NCBI GenBank assembly: GCA_963969595.1
Contig: OZ018408.1
Span: 44,145,022-44,209,021 of the forward strand
Length of the DNA stretch: 64,000 nt
DNA from: Neckera pumila
Lineage: Eukaryota; Streptophyta; Bryopsida; Hypnales; Neckeraceae
Direction: 5' to 3'
Part shown: positions 47,262 through 59,050 of the stretch, piece by piece
Layout: each line of letters starts with the position of its first letter
Numbering within the stretch: position 1 is the first letter of the stretch
The notes under the pieces: generated by a model
What the model was told of the DNA's origin: nothing
What the model saw: only the letters and a program-made list of their open reading frames with translations
The model's database searches: none
Program-made: the position numbers and the translations under genes

Positions 47262-47785
47262 TTAAAGAGTGGAGTCTATTTTCTTTTGCAAAGTGCAAAT
47301 TAGTTAGAAATTTTTGAAGCAATTAATCATAATTAAGGTCCGTAAGGGACAATAGGCTCAAAAACATTAATAGTTGGGAGGAGACACTGCCTAGATGTAG
47401 TTGCGCATTTGTGTCTGATGTGGAAAGATGAGCTTCATTTTGTCAAGATCCACATCACCAAGGGAGGGGCACTTTGACGCCTTGGGTGATTGATCTAGCT
47501 ATGTGGGCTTTTGGAAGTTGTTGTTGGCTACTGATACAACAACATGTAATTTGTTTTACACATACACTCACGTACTTAGGCTCAGCTATAAATGGTTTTG
47601 TTATCATTATTATTAGTTTACAATTTCTGTTAGCAACGTCTGGAATCTTGCAATCAAATGATCCGGATCATTGTTTTGGCCTGCATCAAGTGTTATAGTC
47701 TGACTTGTAGACAATCGACAAGGTACCAAATATGACACTGTTCTATGCATGCTCACTACAGCGCACACTTGTGGCATATCATAGG
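47262..47785. other. No recognisable gene
   Basis: Nothing recognised beyond short frames. Confidence 0.5.
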
Positions 47786-49890
47786 AAACATTTTCAAGGT
47801 TCCTCGTAGGCACTATAATGGAAATCTCCTCCCAAAATTTGTTTTTTTTGCCTTTTTCTCCGGTACATAGGGAATGTAGCTCTCTCAAGGAAATTTGAGA
47901 CAAGGCATTTTGTTTATTTATTAGAAGGGAATTGTGCATTTTTCAATGATATCCCTGCCTCCAAAGCTATTGAATTTGTGAAATTTAATATTTTAGAATG
48001 TAGATTTATGCCTCCAAAATCTAAATTTAACGTAGATTTTAGTCTGCATAAGCAATAAAATTTATAGATTTTGAGAATTGAAACCTGACAAAAATGTAAA
48101 TTATGAATTTCCAATCTTATTGATTTGTACATTTTAAACTTTCAAAATTTGTATATTTTAGATTTGCACATTTCAAAATTTCTTAGATTTCTAAATTGTA
48201 CAAACTCTAGGAAAGTTAGATTATTGTGAAATTAGTGGAATTCATTGCTTTGGAGATTACATGACAACTTACAAGTCTTATGTGTCCAACCTCACCATAC
48301 CCTTGATAATTGATATGGGACAATCATCTTTTAAAACCTACCAAATATTAGGTGGAAACAACATTGATATGTAAGATGTATACAGAGTCTACCAATTTGA
48401 ATTCTACATAGGGAATTTGGAAAGAATTGATGAAAATACTTGTAAAGAAAACCCATGATTTTCTCGTGTATAAGAATTCTTTGAAGATCCTTCTATATGG
48501 TGACAACAGAACACAAAAAAACATTAAAACTAGTAGAATCTTGTAGGGAAAAATTGCAGAATCTCCAAATCAGTCAGAGGGAATTTCAATAGAGTCCTTT
48601 GTGCATGAGACACGTCAAGCACTTCCAAACTACATATATTCCATGGCAGCAATTGATTGTAGCCCATTGCCCACAAGCATTAGAAAAAATTTGAACCCTC
48701 AAAGAGCCCCTCAAGAATTGACATGCAAAGCTATTTATGGAAAGCTAGAGATGCTAGCCCAAGTACACAAATATGTCGCTAACTTGTATGAATTTCATCA
48801 AGTACCCATGACCTTTTTAAAATAAAGAATTCACTTACAGTACAAAGGACTTGAACGACAAAAGGTACCTCATATCTTATTGTCCAATAAGACGCAATTC
48901 ATTGTACAAGCATCATGAGCATTAAGTACCCATAATCTTCTAAAAAAAAAGAATTCATTTATAGTACTAAAGACTCAAATGACAAGAAGTACCTAATGTC
49001 TTGTTGTCCAATAAAAAACATCTTCATTGTGGAACATCATGAGTCATTAGTACTTAATTGCTCCAAATTTGTCCTTTTCCATATAAAGTATTCATTCAAT
49101 GTACTTAAGATTTGAATGGAGAAAAGTACTAATTTTTCATTGCCCAATAAAAATCATTAATTTTCTTTGCAAGTATTTTTCATAAATTCTCTCCAAATTC
49201 CCCATGTACAATTCAAATTGGTAGACTTTGTATGTACATCATACATTTCAATGTTGTTTCCACCTAATGTTTGGTAGATTTTACAAGATCCAGTTGTCCC
49301 ATATTGATTGTCAAGGATACTATGAGGTTGGACACATAAGACTTGTAAGTTGTCAATCTACATGATAATGAATTCTAATCACAAAAAACTAGCTTTTCTT
49401 GAGTTTGTATATTTTAAAAATCTAAGAAATTTTATATCATATGAAATTATAAAATGTTAGAACAAATTAAATCTACATTTACCTAATATTTGAACTCTTG
49501 AAATCTAAAAAAGGTCTAGATCCAAAGTTATGAAATGTACAAATTAATGAGATTGAAATTCAATATCTACATGTTAGTTAGATTTGAGACTCCAAAATTG
49601 ACAACTAGTATTGATTGTGCTCACTAAAATCTACATGCAACTTAGATTTTGGAAGCATATATCTACATTCTGAAATATTAAATTTCACAAATTCTATAGA
49701 TTTGGTCATTTGGAGGCAGGGACATCACTGAAAAATGCACAAATTCCCCCCTGAAAAATGCACAAAATTCCCTGTCTCACATTTCCCTGTGAGAGCTACA
49801 TTCCATGTGTACTGAAAAAGAAGGTCAAAAACCAAATTCTTGGAGGGATTTCCATTATAGTGCCTACAAGGAACCTTGAAAATGTTTCCT
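47786..49890. mobile_element. Fold-back element with very long inverted repeats
   Basis: Left arm about 47786-48450, right arm about 49165-49890. Both arms share, in inverse order, the terminus AGGAAACATTTTCAAGG, 'GGCACTATAATGGAAAT', and an 'ACATAAGACTTGTAAGTTG'-type block (49336 and its complement near 48270), out to the central boundary. A target duplication is not clear. The centre holds three imperfect tandem repeats. No transposase is present. The class is uncertain: a long-TIR Mutator-like or fold-back element is the best guess. Confidence 0.8.
48815..49160 (+). repeat. Three tandem repeats in the fold-back loop
   Basis: Units of about 120 bp with 'AGAATTCA', 'AAAAGGTACC' or 'AGAAGTACC', 'TTGTCCAATAA' and 'CATCATGAG'. 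They lie exactly between the two arms. Confidence 0.7.
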
Positions 49891-50261
49891 GTGCGTTTCA
49901 ATCCGATCAGATCATGCAATGACAACGCTGGATGTGCATGGTGGACATGATCGATCGATCAGGAAAGTGCAGATAGTGTCACTCGGTTCACGTCACACGC
50001 AGTCGGCCATTTGACAAAAAATCATGTGCAAATTGCTCCGCTAGTCCGCATGTAGTTACAATATATCTGCTATAGCAACCCACCGAGTGCTCCCTCAGCA
50101 TGTACGCCTGCGTGCAATTGAATGAACTCAGCCCGGCCTCCCAACGAAATATCACAACAAGTCAACAACCACAGCATCTTCGCTAGCTTGGGATCCATTC
50201 ACGATTCATGCACGCACAGTGCAAGCTCACCAGGTACGTACAACCAGGGGGGAAATTTCAC
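49891..50261. promoter_or_regulatory. Upstream region of the first STIG1-like gene
   Basis: Non-coding. It contains a GATCGATCGATC run near 49950 and is G+C-richer than the neighbouring repeats. No specific operator-like site can be assigned. Confidence 0.35.
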
Positions 50262-50269
50262 CTATAAAT
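50262..50269 (+). promoter_or_regulatory. TATA box of the first STIG1-like gene
   Basis: CTATAAAT, about 235 bp upstream of the chosen start codon. This leaves a leader of about 200 nt or a short leader intron (a CAG that could be an acceptor ends near 50409). Confidence 0.5.
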
Positions 50270-50498
50270 CAAGCTCAATGTTGACGTAGTTCTCAACCAT
50301 CGTGACCGTTTCCATTCCCAGTGCGCGCTTCCATCGGGGATTGCTGGATCAGTCCTTAGCGGTGCGACTCGGGGACTCATCAACTGTGTTTGATTTCATC
50401 CGCTTGCAGATCGATCGTTGATCCGGCGTTCATTTGGTGTCTGGAGAATCGGCCCCCAATTTCTAGCTATGGCTGTCGCAAACTGGAGCTCCAGCGCC

Positions 50499-50924
50499 AT
50501 GGTGAAGGCCGTCCTGCTGCCCTTCATTCTGGTGGTGCTGGCCATGGCTGCTGGAGCTTCCAGCACGGAAGATGGACCAGCGGTTGCGAACTCCGGAGGC
50601 CGATTTTCGGAGACTACAGCGGGACGCAAGCTGCTCGCAATTTTCCCGCCACCTAGCAAACCCTGCGATTGCAGTCTTCTGATTCTCGCGAAAGCCAATA
50701 AACCAGTGTGCTGCCCAATCGGCCTGGGAATCCTCCCTCTCCAAAGCTGCTTTGACGTGGGCGGCGGTGATGCTTCCAAGTGCGGGTCGTGTGACACCAA
50801 GTGCTCATTCGGACAAATTTGCTGCAAAGGTGTTTGTGTAGATCCGTTGAGTGACAAATACAACTGTCTAAAATGCGGAAACGTATGCCGCGGCACTTGC
50901 AAGTTTGGCCTCTGCAAGTACTGA
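50499..50924 (+). CDS. STIG1-like cysteine-rich secreted protein 1
   Basis: 141 codons from the ATG at 50499. An N-terminal hydrophobic segment (residues 3-20, 'VLLPFILVVLAMAAG') is a signal peptide, so the mature protein should enter the secretory pathway and cell wall space. A conserved 'GRKLL' follows, then a domain with 16 Cys, including Cys-Cys pairs, 'KCGSCDTKC', 'ICCKGVCVD' and a final Cys-x2-Cys-Gly-Asn-x-Cys segment, the signature of the STIG1 family. Angiosperm STIG1 proteins act extracellularly on the stigma and in flowers; the role of this copy is unknown. I prefer 50499 over upstream ATGs (50469, 50418) because only this one aligns with the start of the neighbouring paralogue, which has ACG and an in-frame stop upstream. 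An AATAAA lies at 51389-51394. The frame is intact. Confidence 0.85.
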   Translation: MVKAVLLPFILVVLAMAAGASSTEDGPAVANSGGRFSETTAGRKLLAIFPPPSKPCDCSLLILAKANKPVCCPIGLGILPLQSCFDVGGGDASKCGSCDTKCSFGQICCKGVCVDPLSDKYNCLKCGNVCRGTCKFGLCKY

Positions 50925-51420
50925 TCGTTTGACGGCAAAGGGTGCATGCAGTCCTGCATAACTTCCTGCATGATCAACTACTGAATGCGATCGATAATCT
51001 AATATAATTGTATGACATCTCCAGGGGTGGTCGGCCAATGAGGGAAGTGGAGGAGAGAGTGATAGCAGTGAAGTAATTCCGTGGAATGGAGACGCGTACG
51101 CTGGCCTTTAGTTAGTGGCAGTGCTCGTTCAATAATTAAAATTGTGATCGATCTAGCTTTTCGCGGCACGTCCTTGGAGATGAGCTCGATCGGGAGGTGA
51201 CTTGCAGTTTAGAGCTGGCAAGTATATATAATTATGTTTCCAATAAAGTAGCTCGTTCTGTATATAGATCGATTGTTATGTGTGCAGCATGCATGTATAC
51301 CGAGGTGTACACGTTGTGTACTGTGATTGAGAAGCATTATTGTAATGTGACTTGATCGATCGATCTCTTGCTGTTTCAGTGATAGTTGAATAAAGTTGGC
51401 CGTGGATGTGTTTTTGAAGC
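50925..51420 (+). other. 3' UTR of the first STIG1-like gene
   Basis: Conserved with the downstream paralogue (the segment ending AATAAAGTTGGC) and, inverted, with 43830-44300. This conservation and the AATAAA at 51389 suggest a 3' end near 51410. Confidence 0.6.
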
Positions 51421-52593
51421 CCGTTGTGATCTGTGGAGTAACGAGTATGCACAATTGGAGTTGTGTGTTCTGGACCGAGGCAATGGAATTGGTTGTATCT
51501 AAATAGGATATCTAAGTTGGATACGCTGGAAAGGCTTGCTTTTTTTCCGTCTCATCTTGCGTGTGTTGGAGTGGTTTTTAAGGACACTCTCTTTATGCAC
51601 AGTTTTCGAAGAGTTCAAGGATGAATCGGACACCGTATCAGGGTCTTCTAAAAGATACGAAAGATCTTCCTGTCATATCCCCTCAGATCTGGAAAATTTT
51701 CTTCACGTATTAGCAAGAAAGGTTCGGATATTTCGTTAAAACTGCGATATTTTTCTGCCCTTTTTCCATCTATTTTCTATTGTAGGATTGATTTGCATTT
51801 CAGACCACATGGCGTAAACCTACAACTGCCAAGTTTTTGGAATTTGTCATTCTAACAAAATATCTGTTAAGGGCATCAAAGGAACTTCTCATTGCACTAC
51901 ACAGGCATACTGTGACTGTCATTAATCAAGTGAACTTCCACCTAACCTGCCCGATGTGACATCCATCCCAGCATCCAATGACTACAAGAAACTATGGATG
52001 AAATATTGTGTGTCAAACAAAGTCAAATAAAGAATCGGTCTTTTGTACTTCAATTGATCTCCATAATGCGAAATCATCATTGTCATGTCACATTGACGTC
52101 TTAATTAAAAGCTTCAAAAAGAATATTGTCACACCAATAGAACAGATCTGCATTTTAGAAGAGTTTTACTTCACACACTCATAGGAGCAAAAGGACCCAT
52201 AATGTACAAAAGGAAAGCACGCTGGGTAGCCCAACAGCGCAGTCCCTCTCTCTTGCATTGTGAGTTGTGGTTGAATAAAGGCTCTTGCTCTTGTTAACGT
52301 TTCTACTCTACCCTGAATTTGTCCATAAGCTCGTCTCTCAATTGCACCCGTCTTCTTCTGCATCGTGCACGCACAAGTCTGTAGATATTAAGCTCTTTGC
52401 AATATTTGCCATAGCTTGCTGTTCGTATACACCATGGCGGTGGCAATTCGGGGCTTCGTCAATTGATTTGGAATTCATCTGCCATTTGTAGGTCGATCGT
52501 TGATCAGTGCCATTTGGTGTCATTGTGAATGATCGGATCCCAATTACGCAATGATTTTCAGCTACGGCTGTCGCGCGTAGGAGCTCCAGTGCG
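51421..52593. other. Intergenic and upstream region of the second STIG1-like gene
   Basis: No gene seen in 51421-52400. The last 100 bp upstream of 52594 align with the first gene's leader ('GATCGATCGTTGATC' near 52492), so duplication included at least this leader. No convincing TATA box was found. Confidence 0.45.
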
Positions 52594-53025
52594 ATGCCAA
52601 ATTCGAAGGTCATCATGCTGCCATTGATTCTGGTGTTGCTGGCCATGGCTGTTGGAGCTTCAAGCACTGAAGGTGGACCAGTAGCGAAATCCGGAGGTCG
52701 ATTTTCGGAGACTTCTGTGGGACGCAAGCTTCTCAGCCTCCAACTCTGTGGCTCAGGCTCGTCTCCCAATTACAACTGCGCTTCGATTCTTCCATTCGCC
52801 AACAAACCAACTTGCTGCACCGACAGTCTCGGCAACAAAGCCTGCTGGGACGTGGGCTCCATTTGGCTGGACAAGTGCGGGTCGTGTACCACCAAGTGCC
52901 CCTTTGGAAGTTTCTGTTGTAGCGGTGTTTGTGTAAATTTGTTGAATGACAAGAACAACTGCGGATGGTGCGAACGGCAGTGCCCTGGGGGCTTCTCGTG
53001 TCAGTGGGGCTTATGTGGTTACTAA
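52594..53025 (+). CDS. STIG1-like cysteine-rich secreted protein 2
   Basis: 143 codons. Signal peptide at residues 5-22 ('KVIMLPLILVLLAMAVGA'), the same 'GRKLL' motif, and a STIG1-type domain with 16 Cys at matching positions ('KCGSCTTKC', 'FCCSGVCVN', 'NCGWCERQC'). It is about 2.1 kb downstream of its paralogue in the same orientation, with similar leader and 3' flank, so it is a tandem duplicate. The segment between the motif and the first Cys pair has diverged most. The start is fixed: upstream of this ATG the frame has a TAG. The expected location is extracellular. It has no disabling change, and AATAAA lies at 53337-53342. Confidence 0.85.
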   Translation: MPNSKVIMLPLILVLLAMAVGASSTEGGPVAKSGGRFSETSVGRKLLSLQLCGSGSSPNYNCASILPFANKPTCCTDSLGNKACWDVGSIWLDKCGSCTTKCPFGSFCCSGVCVNLLNDKNNCGWCERQCPGGFSCQWGLCGY

Positions 53026-53370
53026 TTAGTCTTAATCCGCGTATTACTGAATTCGATCGTTAGTATTAGATCTGGGTGGCCAGTGAGGGAAGTGAAGGAG
53101 AGAGTGATATGTAGGAGTGGAATAAATCCGTCTAAAATACTTCGAGATGAGCTCGGGATTTGAGTTTGATCACAGATTAGAATGGGATGCGCAAACAACT
53201 GTATTTAATATTTAAACAAGTAGCTTGTTCTGATCGAAGGTCATATGTAGCGTTTGTATACACGTTGATCATTGTGATTGAATAGTTTTATTGTGTGACT
53301 TGATCGATCGAGCGCTTGCTGTTTCAGTGATCAATTAATAAAGTTGGCTGCGGAAATGTTTTTTGGATCC
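53026..53370 (+). other. 3' UTR of the second STIG1-like gene
   Basis: Shares 'GTGACTTGATCGATCGA', 'GCTTGCTGTTTCAGTGAT' and AATAAAGTTGGC with the first gene's 3' flank. Confidence 0.6.
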
Positions 53371-53550
53371 CGTTCTGTGGAGTAACGAGTCCCATGTAAC
53401 GAGTTGTTACAATCTTCTAGAGGCTTTCAAAGTTGCGTGCGCACTATTATATGAAACTCCCGTTGTTCATTTATCGAGACTGGGATTTGAAAGGCAAGTT
53501 TACTGGCGACGGACTGAACGTCCATTTCGTTCAATTGGCGATATTCCACA

Positions 53551-53731
53551 TGTTGATAAAACGCTGTAATCTTGCAGCGTGATCAAGAGTGTAAACTCTG
53601 ATGATTAAGAGAGGGATTAACCCTAGTTTAAGTACAAGTTCCTAAACCTAAACTAAACCTAACTAGCCTCCATGGATGAATGACTGTATAGTTAAGGAGG
53701 ATGAAACCCTAAGTGAGAGCTAATGCTAACA
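53551..53731 (-). mobile_element. Probable copia LTR
   Basis: On the minus strand it runs TGTTAGC...ATCAACA (TG...CA, 181 bp), preceded by a purine-rich GAGCAGGGG, consistent with a 3' LTR next to a polypurine tract. A 5-bp duplication cannot be tested because the other end lies outside the window. The assignment to the pol at 54346-58990 rests on position and strand. Confidence 0.45.
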
Positions 53732-54345
53732 CCCCTGCTCAATCGGAGATTGGTATTGAGTGATTTGTTGGAGAGTACAGAGATGGTGCGGGTTAGGGAT
53801 CAGAGCCTTGATAACTTGCGAGAGCTTGCCCGGAGATTTTTGTTCTTGGGTTTCGTGTGAGATATGGTGCGGATGCGGAATGTTGAGCCGGGCAGTGTCG
53901 TGGTGTACTCGCTGGGTTGAATCAGCTTTGGAGAAGCAGTTTCACTCGGTGGACCTCACCTATGGTGCGTCCGGTGTTGAAGACGAGGCGCAAGAAGTGG
54001 TGGCTGCTCAAGAATCACGAGCGTTGAGGGAGTTCCGGCGGTGAGGTGGCAATCGAAGAGGCGGAAGCGCTTGGGAGAAGTTCTACATGGTGCACCGAGG
54101 GAGAGTTCCTGGTCTCTACTTTACTTGGGAAGATTGCTCGCGAGAAGTTACTAGTTTCAAGGGAGCAGAGCACAAAAGCTTTGGAACTCTGATAGAAGCG
54201 GAGGAATACTTGTATAGGTCTGTTGGTTTCTAAGATATAAGTTCTTGTGGTGTCGAGATCTATTAGGATTTGCTGAATTTGGTGAGTCGATGTAATCCCA
54301 GTGCATTCTTGTGCTGATCGAATTTAATATGACCTAAAGGCTTCA
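53732..54345. other. Non-coding segment between LTR and copia pol
   Basis: About 610 bp with only a poor plus-strand frame (53760-54044). Most likely the 3' untranslated part of the copia element. Confidence 0.4.
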
Positions 54346-55429
54346 TTAGAGCATCTGCTGGATGCGCATTGGTGTGAATGTATTGTAATTTATTTCTCCC
54401 CCCAACACTCTCTTGCAGATGAAGTGGTAATGAATTTTGATATGCTTTGAGCGTGCGTGGAAAATTGGATTATAGACGAGTTTCATAGCGCCTTGGTTGT
54501 CGTAGTGTATTGTGATGCTGGGAGGTGAGTTTGCAGGAGTCGGTGCTGGTTGAAGTTCACCAAGGAGTCGATGCAGCCAGACGGCTTCTTGGACGCTGTC
54601 GCTCAAGGTGCAATATTCCGATTGCGTGGATGACCTTGAAACTGTCAATTGTCGATTATTCTGCCATGTGATAGGTCCTCTGGCCATTGTAAAGATATAT
54701 GCGCCTATGGATCGCCTTGTTTCCGGGCAGGAGCTCCAATCTGCATCGGTGAAGCTTGTGATGGTGGTTAGAGCGGCTGCCTGATGTATAATACCGAAAT
54801 TGAGTGTTCCCTTAAGATAACGGAGTAGATGTTTAGTTGCTTCCAAATGAGCTGATTGCGGATTTGCTATATAACTGCTGAGACGACTCACAGCGTAGGC
54901 TATATCTGGCCTCGTGACTGAAGAAGATGAATTTCCCCACGAATTGGCAATAATAAGTGGAATCAATGTAAGAGATTTCATGTCTGTGACTAAGAGCTGA
55001 CCTTCGGGGAGGGGTGTTGTGGCAGGTTTATAGTAGGCCATTCCGAAGTCTTGAAGAATAGAGGCTGCGTAGTCCCGTTGGTGAAGGAGGATGCCTAAGA
55101 TTGTCTGCTCAAATGAAATCCCAAGATAACGTTTAATTTTGCCAAGGTCAGTCATTTCAAATTCCGTATGTAGGAATTTCTTGAGCCAGGAGATGAGTTT
55201 GTCAGAACTGCCAGTGATAAAGAGATCATCAATGTAGAGCATTACGATACGTGTTTCGCCATTGTAATGCATGTAATACATGTTTTTGTCAGATTTGCTG
55301 CGTATAAGTCCAGTACACCGGAGAGCAGCATCTATTCAGTTGTACCAAGCTGGGTTTTTTGTTTTAGCCCATAAAGAGATTTATTGAGCTTGCAGACTAA
55401 TTGTTCTTGGCCTCGTCCGTAGAATCCAG
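54346..55429 (-). pseudogene. Ty1/copia pol, C-terminal part (RT and RNase H)
   Basis: A 311-codon open frame (54346-55281) contains the RT catalytic box in 'VMLYIDDLFITGSS', 'RYLGISFEQ', 'RPDIAYAVSRLSSYI' and 'HLLRYLKGTLNFG'. The RNase H part has 'SFTDADWSSCPETRRS' and 'STQSEYCTLSDSVQEAVWL', in copia order. Upstream the reading breaks at a TGA near 55326 and a frame change near 55345 before 'GFYGRGQEQLVCKLNKSLYG', which ends at the CACTA insertion. It encodes reverse transcriptase and RNase H for replication through an RNA intermediate. Stops and the insertion make it inactive. Confidence 0.9.
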
Positions 55430-57435
55430 CACTACAAGAAAATGGCCAAATATGTGATTGCAAAGAACGACTACATGAAAAATGTGACTTCAAAATGACT
55501 TGGGCTCCCTAATTGTTCCAACGTTGCTAATCCCATAGTACTCGAGTCACCTCAGAGTTACATCCACAATTTTGAGATGAAGAATCAATGAAGGGCGAGT
55601 TTCATCCACCACATTCTGTTGACAGCGTTGTCAATACTCTGATGTGGTAAGGTGGCATTGAAGACAAGGGGGTGGCTATTATATATTGTAACTTACCTTC
55701 ACTGTAGTATGATTAAAGAATGACTAGTGTAACTAGCGTACAACTTCAAGAACTTTTGGCTTATTGATGGAAAAGAAAAAAGAAAGAGGCCACTACAAAA
55801 AACATAGTAGAAAAAGATGTTTTGAGCAACTTTGATTTTACTGTAGGGCCATTATAGAATGATTGAATAATCATTGCACCTTACTAGGTATTTTGGTAAT
55901 TATTTTTTTCCTTTTGGTAATTTTCATTCCTTCAGATTTTTTTCCTATTTTGTAATCCTTGTAAATTTTTTTTGTTATTTATTTTTTTCCTTTTTTCTTC
56001 TCTTCTTCATTTCTTTAAATCTTTTTTAACTTTTTCTTTTCTACTCTTTGTTTATCTTTTTAAGTTTATTTCTTTGACCTTCTTTAAAAAGAAAAATTAT
56101 TCTTTTCTTTTCTTATAAATTATGCATTCCCGATGGCCTTTTGTTTTGTTAGTCCTAATCTATTATTTTCTTCATTGAGGTCCACTTTAAGATTCATTTA
56201 CACTCCTACTAGGACAACAACTATGATTTTTGTCCATTTGCGTTGGTAACTTTGCAATATTTCTAGACATTTTATATGATTAAAAATGGACATTCTTGAG
56301 GTCCCAATGTAAAGGCTAGAAGGTGTTTTCATAGTCCTAAAAGCAATGGTTAGTCCCATTTCCCTCTTACATGAACAACAACGTTGTTTCTCTGATGCCA
56401 TTGAAGTTGGGTTTTACAAATTGAGTTGTAGTTGCAGGCTGTGAAAGGTTTGTGACAATTTGGTATCATTTGTGCATTTTTCAAAACTTGCAATGTGCAC
56501 TAATATGACATAGTGTCACAAATTGTATTTCTCACCTTCAATAGAATGACTTCTTGCCAACCCCTTCTACAAATTTGTCTATAACTTTTGATTTGAGGCT
56601 CAAAATATAAATGGATTTTTAGACATGAAAGTGAGGTTGATTTTCCAACTTTTTTAGTTCAAACGTTTTGGAACAAAACTTAATCTACCATGCTTAATTG
56701 AAATTTGAAATATTATTTATAACACAATTCCTGCATTTTACATGTCCCACATGGTTTGGCTTGTCTCCTACTATCCCACTTGTATAAAAAGCTTGTCATT
56801 TCATTTCTTCATACTCATACACTAAGTGACTTTGAAAGCTATGTGACATATGCCAACTACAATGTATGGTATAAGGTGTATGGTGTATTGTACATGGTAT
56901 ATGTTGTATTGTTGTGAAAGTTTGAATGTATTGAAATGCAACTACATAATGACTACTCCCCAAATAATGGGCCCTACATTTTTTCTGCAGATGTTATGTT
57001 AACTTAAAAATGACTCAAAAATGACTAGAGGCGTCAACAGCAATGATGCAAAATGACTGCAAAATGACTTTTCAATGACTCAAAAACAACTTCCTACGTG
57101 GCCGTCCACGTTAGATTCATCATGGGTCAGTCATAACTTCAGAATGACTTAAATTCAAATGGCCACATGGATGTCCACGTCAGATGTTTTAGGGGTCCGA
57201 TTTCCACATGGCAGCTTTATAGACATTTCCTTAAGCCCAACTTTCTTTATCACTTCATCCATTTCTACATCCAAGGTAGAAACGGATGGTGATAATAGAC
57301 TGTAGTTGTTGTCCTAAACAACTTGAATGTCCACAACGACCCCAAGGCCCTGAGTCGTATTGCAGTCATTGTGTCCACAATGATTGCTTTTCAGTCGTTT
57401 TTTGTAGTCGTTTTTTCCATTTTTTTTTTGTAGTA
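55430..57435. mobile_element. CACTA-type non-autonomous element in copia
   Basis: It begins CACTACAAGAAAATGG and ends with the approximate inverse (last base changed: GTAGTA instead of GTAGTG), with a 3-bp duplication CAG at 55427-55429 and 57436-57438, as expected for CACTA (En/Spm) elements. Subterminal regions are rich in 'AATGACT' and related hexamers, like transposase-binding repeats of this superfamily. No transposase is encoded. It interrupts the copia RT at Met-Arg-Gln-Pro / Gly-Phe-Tyr-Gly. Confidence 0.85.
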
Positions 57436-57438
57436 CAG

Positions 57439-58990
57439 TAGGTTGACGCATAAAGACTCACTCTTCGAGTAGTCCATGTAAGAATGCGGTTCTAACTTCC
57501 ATTTGGTGGATATTCCATCTCTTAGCAGCAGCTAAAGCGATAGCAATTAGTCTAGTAGCCCATTTTATCACCGGGGCAAAAGTCTCTGTAAAGTCGATTC
57601 TAGGGCGTTGTTCGAAGCCACGTGCTATAGGGCAAGCCTTCTTGATTGGAAGGCTGTCATTTGTACCCGATTTTATTTTGAAAACCCATTTACATGTAAT
57701 GGCTTTCTTTTCAAGAGGTAGGGATTCAAGGTCTTAAGTGTTGTTCTTCCAGATAGATTCCATCTCTTATTGCATTGCTTGGATCGGACTTGGCTTGTTT
57801 GAATGTGATATTGGTGGTGTTTGGTTCTGCAGGAGTAGACTTTGACAAATCAGAATCAGAAGCGGTAGAAGCTGAGGTAAGAAGACAAATGTCAATGTTG
57901 TCTGTGGAAACACATAGGTTATAACCGTCGAGACAAACATTTTGACGCTTTAGACGCTTGGATCAGCAAGGAGCTGGAGTGTTGATTATCAGGGCTAGTA
58001 AATTTGCTGGTGTCGGGCTAGAAGGAACTGAGGTGGGTTGGGTAACTGGGATTGGAGAAGCTGGGAGTTCTTAGATTGGAGAATCTGGGGTATCCATAAA
58101 GGAAGGAGGGGTTGGTGATATAGTTGGGGAAGTGGGGTTAACTGGAGTCATGATCTCCTGAGGTAGGTTTTGCCTAGGAATAGATAAACTAGAGTTGAGA
58201 AGTGGTGGAGATAGAAGGTTATCTAAATATGAACTGTCCTGAATAGGTTCGGTTGTTTCAGGAGTTGGTAAGCCCAAGTTTGTTTAGTCAAAATGCACGT
58301 CCCTGCTTACAAGAATTTTTCTACTACTAGGGTCGTAACATTTGTAGGCCTTACTCTGCTCATCATATCCTAGTAGAATTGCTGAAATTGCTTTAGGATC
58401 AAAATTTTGACGCTTTTGATCCGGTATGTGGCAGTAAGCTATACATCCTATAGTATGGAGGTGACCAAGGTGTGGTTTAGTACCTGTCAATGCTTCTTCA
58501 GGTGTAAGAAGCTTGAGAGCCTTGGTCGGTAGTTGGTTTTGAATATAGTTGATTATCTTTGCAAGTTCGTACCATAACGTCTCTAGAATTTTTGTTCGTG
58601 TGACAATGCTGCAAATTCCTTCAAGGAGTGTGTAATTCTTGTGCTTCGCAAATCCATTCTGGTGAAGTGAATAGCCTGCGGTAAGTTGTCGTTTGATCCC
58701 TTGTTTTGTGCAATATGAGACAAAATCTGTGGAAAGATATTCTCCGCCGCAATTAGTGCGAAGGGTGTGAATACGTAGAGTAGGAGTCTCAACTAGGATG
58801 CAAAATCATTTGAAGTGATCCAATGTTTGTGATTTTTTTGATAGCAGGTAGATCCAAGACTTCTTTGAGAGTCGTTGATAAATGTGAGGATGTAGAGATG
58901 GCCAGCTTGAGATGTGACTGGCATAGGCCCACATATGTCTGAATGTATAAGCTAGAGAGTCCGATTGGTGTAAGTGGACGGCACTACTAT
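57439..58990 (-). pseudogene. Ty1/copia pol, integrase and start of RT
   Basis: The minus-strand translation continues the RT upstream with 'AITCKWVFKIKSGT', 'IDFTETFAPVIKWAT' and 'AAAKRWNIHQM'. Before it comes a Pro/Ser-rich linker (58071-58277). The integrase part has 'LIHSDICGPMPVTSQAG' (near 58930), 'HQNGFA' and 'LTPEEALTGTKPHLGHLHTI' with 'CYDPSSRKILVSRDVHFD' (58284-58490). Several stops and frame changes. Sequence upstream of about 58990 is replaced by the end of a Mutator-like element, so gag, protease and the integrase N-terminus are missing here. Confidence 0.85.
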
Positions 58991-59050
58991 GTGAGTGGTG
59001 AACAAAGAGCGGAGAGCAAAGAGCGCAGATTCAGAGAGTGGAGAGCGTCC
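58985..59050 (+). repeat. Probable terminus of MULE 2
   Basis: 'GAGCGGAGAGCAAAGAGCGC' and following 'GAGAGTGGAGAGCG' resemble the GC-rich GAGCGG-type terminus of MULE 1. Copia homology ends exactly here. The opposite terminus and target duplication are not in the window. Confidence 0.5.

Noticed and set aside
50418..50498. Longer STIG1-like protein starting at 50418 or 50469
   Set aside because: The added residues do not look like a signal peptide start, and the paralogue has ACG and an in-frame stop in the aligned positions.
53760..54044. Plus-strand 94-codon frame next to the copia LTR, with a primer-binding-site-like TTGGTATTGAG at 53750
   Set aside because: It would require a plus-strand copia element, but the adjacent pol is on the minus strand, and the match lies 19 bp from the LTR end.
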